Of a stretch of 64,000 nt of DNA, positions 32,701-39,931 are shown piece by piece. Source of the DNA: RGIG7179 sp051893555 (GTDB lineage: Bacteria; Bacillota; Clostridia; Peptostreptococcales; Anaerovoracaceae); NCBI GenBank assembly GCA_051893555.1, contig JBJFHL010000052.1, positions 1 through 64,000 of the forward strand. The letters run 5' to 3'. Within the stretch, counting starts at the first letter, position 1, and each line of letters opens with the position of its first letter. The notes below the pieces were generated by a model that saw nothing but the letters and a program-made list of their open reading frames with translations, had not been told where the DNA came from and did no database searches. Both the position numbers and the translations under genes were made by a program.

Positions 32701-34577
32701 AAGGCCGGGACCTGTATTTCGTGGCGGGCAGCGACGTTATCGAAAACGCCTCCTGCTACCGGGCAGAACCCCAGGAGAACTCCATCCACTCCATCAACCA
32801 TATCATCTTCCGTCGAACCACCAGCGATACCAGCCACGGGGCGGCAGCTGCTGCACCGTCGAAGGCTTATCCGGTGACCGGGGAGATCATCAATCTCCAT
32901 CTGGAAGAATATTATGAGGATATCAGTTCTACCCGGATCCGTGAAAACATCGACCTGAACCGGGATATTTCCAACCTGATTGATCCGGTGGCCCAGAACT
33001 ACATCTTTGAAAACGGGCTGTATCTGCGGGAGCCTGCCTACAAGCATGTGCTGCAGGCCAGGGATATCCGTCTGGAAGCCTATATGGACCGGGACGGCGA
33101 AGCCATCGAAGATATGAAGGAAGAACTGATGGACTGGGGCTTCGACTATCCGGCCGTAAAGGCATATCTGAGCCGGAAGGATGTGCGGACCGTGCGGATC
33201 CGCGACGGCATGCGGGAAGATAAAGTGGTGGCCCTGGCGGCAGTGAGCCGCCTGGACAGTATCGATCTGTTGCCGGAGTTCGGCGACCAGGATATCGCTG
33301 CCTATATCCGCAGCCAGGCAGCCGGCGCCATCGCCGTCATCGGCGGGCTGTTCTACAGCAGGAAGAGCTCCATTGCCAACCTGGGTCAGACCATCCTGAC
33401 AGAAGTTCTCAGCGAGCTGCTGGCACGGGACTATACCTATGTCGTTTACCATCCGTGCGATCCTGCCGGCATGAGCGGGCGCGTCATTGAGACCCTGGAA
33501 AAACAGGGCTTCACCAACATCGCGCCGGGCAGCAGCCGGGGCAGCAGCAAGGCCATTTACGCCGTAAACATGAAGGCGCCGGTCATCATTTTCAAAAACG
33601 TAGAGACCATCATCAAGAATCCGCTGAATAAGAACCCGCATGTCCTGAAGGCCGTGGAAGAGGCCCATAACCGGCTTCTGAAGGTGCTGACCGGCATCTA
33701 TCCGGGCGAACTGATCCTGTCCTTTAACGCCGGGATCATGCACCATAAGATGATCAGCCTGATCACCCGCCTCAACGGCGTGCCGGTGATGCCGCGGGAG
33801 AAGAAGGTATACGGCCCGTATATGGCCGTGCCGTTCGGTAAAGTGCTGGAAGGCGAGGTGGTTCCCAACACGGTGACCAAAGCGCTGCATACCGAGAAAT
33901 ATTTCTCCCGGGATGTATCGGACTTTACCGTAGAGGAATCCGGCTTCTATTCGTCCCTGGACAATCAGGTGAAGACCATCAAATCCTTCAACCGTCCGGT
34001 GATTCTGGTGGATGACCTGCTGCACAAAGGCTATCGCATGAAGGAACTGGACCCGATCCTGAAGGAGAACCATGTGGACGTGGTGCAGACTGTGGTGGGT
34101 GTACAGACCGGCCGGGGCCGCGACCTGATGACCGTCAAGGAACGGACCGTGGACAGCGCCTACTTCCTGCCGAACCTGCGGTGCTGGATCGATGAAACGG
34201 CCGTATATCCGTATCTGGGCGGCGACAGCATCAAGGATCCGGAGGTGACCGTGGCCAGTCAGGGCAACATTCCGTCCCTGAATCTGATCCTGCCGTTTGC
34301 CGTACCGACTTTCTTCGGCGACGTATCCCAAAGCAGCCTCTACGACTACTCCATGACCTGCTTGGAAAACGCCCGCGACATCCTGCGGACCCTGGAGGAG
34401 GAATATCAGGACGAGTTCGAGCGGAAGCTGACCCTGCGCCGTCTGGGCGAGGTCATCAAGGCACCGAAACGGCCGGATCTGGGAAGCCACGTGCTCTACG
34501 ACGAAAACGTGGCCGCCTCCGCCTATGTGGAAAAAGATATGGAAAGACTGATCAGAATGAGGAAAATGTTCAAATGA
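29748..34577 (+). CDS. Giant multidomain protein: HD + helical repeats + NadD-like + GNAT-like + PRTase-like
   Basis: About 1,609 residues from ATG 29748 (AAAGGAG upstream; an in-frame ATG at 29697 lacks one). Regions: HD-type hydrolase ~184-300 ('VHYVAMHVARQL', 'GHDIGKYG', 'IAANHSTW'); HEAT-like helical repeats ~330-890; nucleotidyltransferase ~897-1090 ('VAFFPGTFDPFSLSHKA', 'AGSDVIE', C-terminal 'SSTRIRENI'), as in NadD/NMN adenylyltransferases; GNAT-like ~1105-1290; C-terminal phosphoribosyltransferase-like domain ~1330-1600 with 'RPVILVDDLLHKGYRMKEL' (DD kept, TTG.T loop changed). It heads an operon with LDH-like, flavodoxin-like and nicotinamidase-like genes. Similar long proteins are often labelled cytidyltransferase. 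Substrate unknown. Confidence 0.8.
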   Translation: MIRKLSVKLYKEIAAAMTERSFLREIGMSREEMNRFLEEKNWPALAETLLEETDEKGRFHAIRVAAAAAETLDSLSPQPRDGWPVYTYGYVLGQLFPEKKTDLPDSEYAAGRVFFLQLLKTLYKFERMTLPFDPTLDMRFLRPSEVEEGGYHKEYLRFDRMARNQCIYEFMRIGIEITPWNTLGHIAGVHYVAMHVARQLEALKVPVDLGLVSGAAAGHDIGKYGCRKSEERRIPYLHYYYTDICFNRFNMPMIGHIAANHSTWDLELENLSVESLILIYADFRVKSSRNAKGEEIVHFYSLAESFQVILDKLDNVDAAKELRYRKVYNKLVDFENYMRDLGVVPELPEVPKAVPKMPVPAGRKDVSLLGNNEAVEELKHAAVDHNIRLMNKFYQEEDFANLLETARSEKQWKNLRTYVSILGEYSTYMTEKQKLLTLKFLYELLAHRESDIRNQAGEIIGQIIARFNEEYKKELPAGVILPKKKITNQSLWEKYLRDVLQPDYKLTEQHKKWIGNSLKNIVAGLLTQCHPSMREAYIETLMVWLRSRNLTHQNKESLLRVAGSIDPAWCSEKQKKEVLRFTEKILREETVDLQIAAVRAKERFGGYADSEGYQKGLKKILGLDPEKELTAEALSEMFLDNLKARTPWTIKVANINLMLRYLEKNHGEGQELHVATHLGNLVKVSETVTVRRAAGEGLVSIIGSMPLEQRNEIAVELGKGLEIGDYQFSKYIPNYLGVIMLHLPPQELDELIADLEKLLETGNGQVAAAVLHTFGVMLEHYRIYRVNFGGEETEAVTDTRKYKLVNLILRGFANYNNVISSEALWTLGTHIFGSRQLSLEEKYQIFSHCGKKILTLYDALKEEGLDFFNNAAVLNHIYRFICQYEVEAGPFAIPERQKVAFFPGTFDPFSLSHKAIATEIRNMGYEVYLALDEFSWSKKTQPRLQRRKLMSMSVADEEEIYIFPDDIPVNIANPQDLARLKEIFKGRDLYFVAGSDVIENASCYRAEPQENSIHSINHIIFRRTTSDTSHGAAAAAPSKAYPVTGEIINLHLEEYYEDISSTRIRENIDLNRDISNLIDPVAQNYIFENGLYLREPAYKHVLQARDIRLEAYMDRDGEAIEDMKEELMDWGFDYPAVKAYLSRKDVRTVRIRDGMREDKVVALAAVSRLDSIDLLPEFGDQDIAAYIRSQAAGAIAVIGGLFYSRKSSIANLGQTILTEVLSELLARDYTYVVYHPCDPAGMSGRVIETLEKQGFTNIAPGSSRGSSKAIYAVNMKAPVIIFKNVETIIKNPLNKNPHVLKAVEEAHNRLLKVLTGIYPGELILSFNAGIMHHKMISLITRLNGVPVMPREKKVYGPYMAVPFGKVLEGEVVPNTVTKALHTEKYFSRDVSDFTVEESGFYSSLDNQVKTIKSFNRPVILVDDLLHKGYRMKELDPILKENHVDVVQTVVGVQTGRGRDLMTVKERTVDSAYFLPNLRCWIDETAVYPYLGGDSIKDPEVTVASQGNIPSLNLILPFAVPTFFGDVSQSSLYDYSMTCLENARDILRTLEEEYQDEFERKLTLRRLGEVIKAPKRPDLGSHVLYDENVAASAYVEKDMERLIRMRKMFK

Positions 34578-35626
34578 CAACGACTGTATACCCTGATGGG
34601 AATCAACAAAATATATCTGCCCGGGTTTCCGGCCGGCGCCTTTCGGAGCTGGCGCCGGATGGGGTTTCTCTTTCCCTGCGGCGTCCGCTGCCCTGCAGCG
34701 GAGCCAGGGTGCATATCCTTGCCCTGGGCGATGTGGGCGCTTCCCTGCTTCTGGGACTGAAGGTCCTGGGCGGCGGGGTGATCGATACCATCGGCATCTT
34801 CGATGTCAGTGAGAAGGTCTGCCGGCGCTATGAAATGGAAATGAACCAGATCGGCTGGGCCTTCGAGGAGCAGGAGGAAGAACCGAACCTTCCGGTGGTG
34901 GAGATTGTAACCGAAGAGACCCTCTTTGACTGCGACCTGTTTCTGTTCTGTGCCAGCAGGGCGGTACCTGCCATCGGGGCCTCGGGGGATGTGCGGATGG
35001 TACAGTTTGAAGCCAACCGGACGATCGTGGAGCACTACGCTCGCATGGCAGCAGAGCGAAGCTACGAAGGCATCTTCGCCGTGGTATCGGATCCGGTGGA
35101 TCCTCTGTGCAAGGCGGCCCTTTTGGCTTCCGGCCTTCTGCCGGGGCAGATCCGGGGCTACGGCCTGGGGGTTATGAACCGGAGAGCCGTGTATTTTTCC
35201 AGACAGGAAGCGCGACTGGCGTCCTATCCGCTGGAAGGGCGGGCTTTCGGTCCCCATGGACAGGATCTGGTCATTGCCAACAGCATCGACCACTATGACG
35301 ACGACCTGTCCCGTCAGCTGACGAAGCAGACGGTGGAAGCCAACCTGCAGGTGCGGGAGTTGGGCTTCAAGCCGTATCTGGCACCGGCCCTGTCTTCGGG
35401 AGCCATGTCGGTAATCCGGACCCTGCGGGGTCAGTGGCATTACAGCTCCATTTACCTGGGAGAACCGGTGAAACAGACCGGAGACGGGGCTGCTGCAAAC
35501 GGCGCCTTTCTTGGGGTGAAGAACCGGATCTGCGGCCTCCAGCTGGAATATGAGGATCTGCAGCTGCCGGGAAAACTGTATGCGAGAATTGAGACGGCAT
35601 ATGAAAATCTGTGCCGGATACGGTAA
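34574..35626 (+). CDS. Lactate/malate dehydrogenase-like NAD(P)-binding protein
   Basis: 350 residues. The start overlaps the stop of the giant gene (ATGA). A Rossmann N-terminus 'RVHILALGDVGASLLLGLKVLGG' (in pieces; residues ~50-75) is followed by 'DTIGIFDVSEKVCRRYEMEMNQI' (in pieces) and 'DCDLFLFCASRAVP', then 'AVVSDPVDPLCKA', equivalents of LDH/MDH strands. The canonical substrate Arg and catalytic His pair could not be located confidently, so it may be a dehydrogenase on another substrate. The glycine motif is G-D-V-G rather than G-x-G-x-x-G. A short leader of ~45 residues precedes it. Confidence 0.7.
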   Translation: MTTTVYPDGNQQNISARVSGRRLSELAPDGVSLSLRRPLPCSGARVHILALGDVGASLLLGLKVLGGGVIDTIGIFDVSEKVCRRYEMEMNQIGWAFEEQEEEPNLPVVEIVTEETLFDCDLFLFCASRAVPAIGASGDVRMVQFEANRTIVEHYARMAAERSYEGIFAVVSDPVDPLCKAALLASGLLPGQIRGYGLGVMNRRAVYFSRQEARLASYPLEGRAFGPHGQDLVIANSIDHYDDDLSRQLTKQTVEANLQVRELGFKPYLAPALSSGAMSVIRTLRGQWHYSSIYLGEPVKQTGDGAAANGAFLGVKNRICGLQLEYEDLQLPGKLYARIETAYENLCRIR

Positions 35627-35633
35627 GAAGGTG

Positions 35634-36716
35634 ATGGATTTGGAGCTTTATGTGGTATATCTCACCGACCCGGACGGGAGCGGAAGATTGGACGATGTGC
35701 TGGATGAAGCCCTGGAGGCTGCGAAGGGAAAGGCGGAGCTGCTCTGGCTCAATGGTGCCGATGGGTTCTGCGAAGCGGCAGACCGGGGAGAACTGCAGCA
35801 CGGTAGAATCCTGTTCGCCGTCGAACTGGCGGAAAGCGGCATCAACCTGGAACTGGCGGAGGTCTGCAGATATTTGCACACCCACCGGGATGTGCTGGAA
35901 GGATCCGTGGGGGGCATTCTGGTGGATGGCGTGACGGATCTTTACACCAAAGATGCCGGAAGGCGCACGGCGTTCGCTGCCAACCTGGCAGGCTGCACCT
36001 TTCCGGGAAAATCTCTGGTGGAGGGCACCGGAAGCCTGAAAAATTATCTGGTCCTTGCGAAGACCTTTCATACCACGCCTCGCAGCGCCTACGGCAAAAG
36101 TGCCCGCGGCATGGTGGAAAAGATACTGGATTTTCAGCAGGAAATATCGGATCATCCGTCGGTGCTGGTGGTTCATGCCAGCAGCCGGAAGACCTCCAAC
36201 AGCCTGCTGCTGTGGTCCAAGGTGGCCCGTCATCTGGAGGGATCTGCGGACATCGAGGAAATCTCCATCCGCAACGGTCAGGTCTGGGACTGCAGGGGCT
36301 GCAAATATGAAACCTGCCTCCACTTCGGTGAAAATTCCAGTTGCTTTTATGGCGGAGTTATGGTAGAAAAGGTATATCCGGCCATTATCAAATGTGATGT
36401 GCTGGTGCTGATCTGTCCCAACTACAATGATGCAGTCAGTGCCAATATCATGGCCTTCATCAACCGGCTGACGGCGGTGTTCCGCACCAACGATTTCAGC
36501 CATAAGCGAGTCTACGCCCTGGTGGTGTCGGGCTACAGCGGGGGTGACATCGTGGCGCAGCAGATCATCGGTGCCATCAATATGAATAAAAACTTTATCC
36601 TGCCTGCGGGCTTTGCTCTCATGGCGACAGCCAACGACCCGGGCAGCATATTGGAAATAGAAGAGATCGACGAACAGGCAGAAGCCTTCGCCGAGCGGAT
36701 TTTGGGAAGAAACTGA
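35634..36716 (+). CDS. Flavodoxin-like NAD(P)H oxidoreductase with N-terminal extra domain
   Basis: 360 residues from ATG 35634. Residues 1-~170 hold an alpha/beta domain with 'HGRILFAVELAESGINLELAEVC' (in pieces), no family assigned. Residues ~178-355 are a flavodoxin-like NADPH-dependent FMN reductase: 'SVLVVHASSRKTSNSLLLWSKV' (in pieces; phosphate loop), 'VLVLICPNYNDAVSANIMAFINRL' (in pieces), 'KRVYALVVSGYSGGDIV'. 'WDCRGCKYETCLHFG' adds C-x2-C-x4-C, as in iron-sulfur flavoproteins. Operon context suggests a redox step on an intermediate. The substrate is not known. Confidence 0.72.
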   Translation: MDLELYVVYLTDPDGSGRLDDVLDEALEAAKGKAELLWLNGADGFCEAADRGELQHGRILFAVELAESGINLELAEVCRYLHTHRDVLEGSVGGILVDGVTDLYTKDAGRRTAFAANLAGCTFPGKSLVEGTGSLKNYLVLAKTFHTTPRSAYGKSARGMVEKILDFQQEISDHPSVLVVHASSRKTSNSLLLWSKVARHLEGSADIEEISIRNGQVWDCRGCKYETCLHFGENSSCFYGGVMVEKVYPAIIKCDVLVLICPNYNDAVSANIMAFINRLTAVFRTNDFSHKRVYALVVSGYSGGDIVAQQIIGAINMNKNFILPAGFALMATANDPGSILEIEEIDEQAEAFAERILGRN

Positions 36717-36733
36717 GAAAAGAGGAGAAAGAA

Positions 36734-37270
36734 ATGAAGAAATTACTGATCGTAGTGGATTACCAGAAGGATTTCGTGGATGGTGCTCTGGGATTCCCTC
36801 ACGCAAAGGATCTGGATGAAGGTATCGCCGCGAAGATCCGGGAATATCATGCCATGGGGGAAGAAGGACAGGTTATCTTTACCATGGACACCCATGACCG
36901 GCACTATATGGACAGCCAGGAGGGAAAGAATCTGCCGGTGCCTCACTGCCTGGACGGGGAGGACGGCTGGCAGCTTTACGGAACAGTGGCCGATGCCAAA
37001 GGAGAAACGGATCTGGTGTTCAGCAAGCCGACCTTCGGTTCTCTGGAGCTGGCCGAATATCTGCGGCAGCATAAGGACGAGTATGAAAGTGTGGAATTCG
37101 TCGGCGTGGTGACGAATATCTGCGTGATTTCCAATGTGGTGATGGCCAAGGCGGCCATGCCGAACGTGCCGCAGATCGTGGATTCCGCGCTGGTGGCGGG
37201 TTTTGACGAAAAGCTCCATGAAGAAGCGCTGGACGTGATGGAAAGTATCCATGTGAGAGTGAAACGGTAG
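36734..37270 (+). CDS. Isochorismatase-fold hydrolase (nicotinamidase-like)
   Basis: 178 residues. 'MKKLLIVVDYQKDFVDGAL' gives the first catalytic Asp (~9); 'IFTMDTHD' and 'GVVTNICVISNVVMAKAAMP' carry the metal-site and catalytic Cys (~131) of PncA-type amidohydrolases; the middle Lys is expected in 'LVFSKPTFGS'. It likely releases ammonia from nicotinamide or a related amide. Together with the NadD-like domain upstream this suggests NAD-type chemistry. GGAGAAAG lies before the ATG. Confidence 0.85.
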   Translation: MKKLLIVVDYQKDFVDGALGFPHAKDLDEGIAAKIREYHAMGEEGQVIFTMDTHDRHYMDSQEGKNLPVPHCLDGEDGWQLYGTVADAKGETDLVFSKPTFGSLELAEYLRQHKDEYESVEFVGVVTNICVISNVVMAKAAMPNVPQIVDSALVAGFDEKLHEEALDVMESIHVRVKR

Positions 37271-37294
37271 AAACCGGGAAAACAGAGGTGAAAC

Positions 37295-38371
37295 ATGATT
37301 TATCTGAATAACGCAGCAACGACGCAGCAGAAGCCGGAAGGCGTGAAAAACGCGCTGCCGGCAGATCCGCAGCAGGCAAAGGCCCAGGCGGCCCGGCTTT
37401 TCGGCATGAAGAATCCGGAAAACATTATCCTGACCCACAGCGGCAGACAGGCCGTGGAGCTGGCGCTCCGCACTTTTCTGGAGGAGGGAGATCACGTCAT
37501 CGTTTCGGTGATGGACCAGGATGAGACCTGGAATGTGATCGAGCACATGGCGGCGGTCAACGGCATTACCTTTTCCGTTCTGGGGGCAGGAACCTATGGC
37601 GCTCTCAACTATGATGAAATTGAAGATCTGGTTCGGCCCAATACCCGTGCCATCGTCTGTGCCCACGGCTGCAGCGTGACAGGAAACCTGGCAGATATGG
37701 AACGTCTGTGCACCATCGCCCGCCGTCACAAGCTGCTGGTAATCTCCGACGGCTGTCAGGCAGTGGGTGCCACCGATATCAAGCTGGAGGATCTGGGAAT
37801 CGACGTATATTGCTTCACTGCCCATAAGAAACTGATGGGCCCTCACGGCATCGGCGGCGTCTGCATCCGGGAAGGACTGATGGAGCAGTTCCGCAGCGGA
37901 CTGCCTCGGGCGCTGGAACAGAACCCTGCGCTGGCAGAAATCCTGGAGCCGTTGGATGAAAAAGTGCTGGGCGGATTTTGCAGAGCGGTGGACTTTCTCT
38001 TTGAAAAGGGCATCTACGGCATTTCGATTTTCCCGCACCGGCTGGCAAAGCGGTTCTTCGAATCGGTGAAATCCATGGACGCGGTGGAGGTCTACGGTGA
38101 TTTCGGCACCAATACCAGAATTCCGACGGTGGCCATTTCCGTGAAAGGCTTCACGCCGCACCAGGTGAAGGAACATATGGCGAAGAAGTTCGGCATTGTG
38201 GTGAAGGACGGCCTGCATGACGCCAGCCGGATGCATGAGGCACTGGGAACGGAGGAGACCGGCCTGGCCCGGTTCAGCTTCGGTTACTTCAACACGCGCC
38301 GTGATGTCAATGATGCAGTATGGGCGCTGATGGACCTACTGGGACTGGATGATCTGTATCTGCTGGCATAG
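37295..38371 (+). CDS. Class V aminotransferase / cysteine desulfurase-like PLP enzyme
   Basis: 358 residues. 'MIYLNNAATTQQKPEGV' start, 'ILTHSGRQAVELALRTFLEEGDHVI' (in pieces), 'CAHGCSVTGNLADM', 'VISDGCQAVGATDI' and the PLP Lys in 'YCFTAHKKLMGPHG' (~179) fit the IscS/NifS-type fold. A conserved active-site Cys loop near 'FGTNTRIPTVAISV' could not be recognised, so desulfurase activity is unsure; the protein may act as a lyase or aminotransferase. AGAGGTG upstream. Confidence 0.8.
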   Translation: MIYLNNAATTQQKPEGVKNALPADPQQAKAQAARLFGMKNPENIILTHSGRQAVELALRTFLEEGDHVIVSVMDQDETWNVIEHMAAVNGITFSVLGAGTYGALNYDEIEDLVRPNTRAIVCAHGCSVTGNLADMERLCTIARRHKLLVISDGCQAVGATDIKLEDLGIDVYCFTAHKKLMGPHGIGGVCIREGLMEQFRSGLPRALEQNPALAEILEPLDEKVLGGFCRAVDFLFEKGIYGISIFPHRLAKRFFESVKSMDAVEVYGDFGTNTRIPTVAISVKGFTPHQVKEHMAKKFGIVVKDGLHDASRMHEALGTEETGLARFSFGYFNTRRDVNDAVWALMDLLGLDDLYLLA

Positions 38372-38410
38372 CACCTGAATAAAAATACGAACTGAGGAGA
38401 ACGACAGAAT

Positions 38411-39250
38411 ATGGATAAAATTGCAGTGCTGGGGCCCATCGGAACCTTCAGCGATTGCGCAGCAAAGAAATACATAGACGCTTATAATCTGGATCTGGAG
38501 CCGGTGTACTATAACTCCATCGATGAGACCTTCCATGCGGTGGGGGAGGACTGCAAGTACGGTCTGATTCCCATCGAAAACACCCTGGACGGATATGTCC
38601 AGCGGACTCTGGATCTGATGCTGGAAATGGACGTGGTGGTGGTGGATGAAATCATCATTCCGGTGCAGTTTTCTCTGGTGGCCAATGCGAAGGATCCGTC
38701 GGAGATCCGAAGGCTCCATGTGCAGTTTAAGGCCAACGGCCAGTGCCGGGACTTCATCAATACGCTCCATGATGTGAAAATCAACATCACAGAGAGCAAC
38801 ATGGAATCCTACCATCTGGCGAAGGAGGGACGCCCGGGAGAAGCCGCCATCGTGCCGGCCTATGTGGACGCGTCCGGGTTTGACTATTTTGAACGGAACG
38901 TGACCGACATGAGCGATAACTACACCCGTTTCATCATCGTCCGGGATATGAGCCACGACAGCGGCAGCCGGTTCCGCAAACCGCGCAGGGAGGGAAACAT
39001 GAAGATTCCAATCTTTGTATCTCCGTTGGTTGACCGGCCGGGGATGCTGTTCGACATCCTGCGGACGTTCAACGAGCGGCGCATTAATCTGGTGGCCATC
39101 ATGTCCAGACCGACGAAAAAGATCATGGGAACCTACCACTTCTATATGGAGATCGATGCCTATACGGAGGATTTCGACATCATCATGGAAGCGGCAAAGC
39201 TCATCGATGTGAAATACAATCTGAAGATCATGGGGGCATATCTGGTGTAA
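38411..39250 (+). CDS. pheA: Prephenate dehydratase
   Basis: 279 residues. 'VLGPIGTFSDCAAKKYIDAYN' (in pieces), 'IPIENTLDGYVQRTLDLML' and the TRF motif in 'DNYTRFIIV' (~172) are prephenate dehydratase hallmarks. Residues ~198-277 form an ACT domain with 'DRPGMLFDILRTFNERRINLVAI' (in pieces), the Phe feedback site. Makes phenylpyruvate from prephenate. GAGGAG lies before ATG. The first ACT residues are preceded by a basic linker ('FRKPRREGN'). Last gene of the operon; links it to the chorismate mutase fusion upstream in the window. Confidence 0.93.
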   Translation: MDKIAVLGPIGTFSDCAAKKYIDAYNLDLEPVYYNSIDETFHAVGEDCKYGLIPIENTLDGYVQRTLDLMLEMDVVVVDEIIIPVQFSLVANAKDPSEIRRLHVQFKANGQCRDFINTLHDVKINITESNMESYHLAKEGRPGEAAIVPAYVDASGFDYFERNVTDMSDNYTRFIIVRDMSHDSGSRFRKPRREGNMKIPIFVSPLVDRPGMLFDILRTFNERRINLVAIMSRPTKKIMGTYHFYMEIDAYTEDFDIIMEAAKLIDVKYNLKIMGAYLV

Positions 39251-39252
39251 GC

Positions 39253-39293
39253 GGATGTGGTACGGATGTGGTACGGATATGGTACGGATGTCC
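39253..39293 (+). repeat. 11-bp tandem repeat after pheA
   Basis: GGATGTGGTAC is repeated at 39253, 39264, 39275 (with A for G at position 5) and as a partial copy at 39286. It lies three bases after the pheA stop. Too short for a function to be assigned; slipped-strand variation is likely. Confidence 0.6.
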
Positions 39294-39346
39294 GACATGG
39301 ATGTCCGGCGAAACGTGAAGTTTCGGTGAACTATGCTCCAAGCCAC

Positions 39347-39375
39347 TTGACAGTTATTTGAAACAACGGTAAAAT
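39347..39375 (+). promoter_or_regulatory. Promoter of the MarR-ABC operon
   Basis: TTGACA (39347-39352), 17-base spacer, TAAAAT (39370-39375). The operator-like palindrome begins two bases downstream. Confidence 0.8.
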
Positions 39376-39376
39376 T

Positions 39377-39412
39377 GTTGCATGTCAAACAGTTTGATGT
39401 GCAACTTTTTTT
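39377..39412 (+). promoter_or_regulatory. MarR operator-like palindrome followed by T-run
   Basis: GTTGCA-TG-TCAAAC / A / GTTTGA-TG-TGCAAC (39377-39405), two half-palindromes with only the central TG pair mismatched, then T7. It overlaps the expected transcription start, so it fits an autoregulatory MarR operator. Because it is a stem followed by a T-run it could also act as an attenuator in the leader RNA. Confidence 0.7.
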
Positions 39413-39451
39413 GTTCGGGATGATTGCGCGAAATACATGGAGGAAAATGTG

Positions 39452-39931
39452 ATGGAAGGGAACGAAAAAAAGCAGGATGTGGGCAGACTGCTGGGAATGA
39501 TTCATAACGGGGTTCACCGCCGCATGGCCAATTCGCCGGCACACCGGGAGGTGGAAGGTATGACCGGCAAGAACGGCTGGATCATCGGCTTCCTGGCGAA
39601 GCATTCCGGAAGTCCGGTCTACCAGAAGGACCTGGAGAAAGAGTTTAATGTGACCCGCTCCACTGCATCGAAGGTCATCACCCTCATGGAGAAAAAGGGG
39701 TTCGTCGCACGCCGCGGTGTGGAAAACGACGCCCGGCTGAAGGAAATCGTTCTGACGGAAAAGGGGCGCATGTTGGCATGCAGAATGCAGCAGGATATCA
39801 TGGATATGGAAGAAAAACTGACAGCGGGCTTTACCTGGGAGGAAAAGGAGCAGCTGATCAATTATCTGATGCGGATCTACTGCAATCTGAATGAAAATGA
39901 AAGAAATGACAAAGGGGGAGAGAAACAGTGA
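39452..39931 (+). CDS. MarR-family transcription regulator
   Basis: 159 residues from ATG 39452; GGAGG at 39439-39443 would be inside the gene if ATG 39437 were used. 'HREVEGMTGKNGWIIGFLAKH', 'VYQKDLEKEFNVTRSTASKVITLMEKKGFVAR' (in pieces), wing 'RGVENDARLKEIVLTEKG' and a C-terminal dimer helix are standard MarR. Stop overlaps the GTG start of the ABC gene. It very probably represses its own operon, releasing it when a drug-like ligand binds. Confidence 0.92.
   Translation: MEGNEKKQDVGRLLGMIHNGVHRRMANSPAHREVEGMTGKNGWIIGFLAKHSGSPVYQKDLEKEFNVTRSTASKVITLMEKKGFVARRGVENDARLKEIVLTEKGRMLACRMQQDIMDMEEKLTAGFTWEEKEQLINYLMRIYCNLNENERNDKGGEKQ

Noticed and set aside
32313..34580. 755-codon minus-strand open frame
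   Set aside because: Same reason: antisense shadow of the NadD-like to PRTase-like part of the giant protein; no family features.
36743..38236. 497-codon minus-strand open frame opposite hydrolase and PLP enzyme genes
   Set aside because: It crosses two well-supported plus-strand genes and has His/Gln-rich composition typical of antisense shadows.
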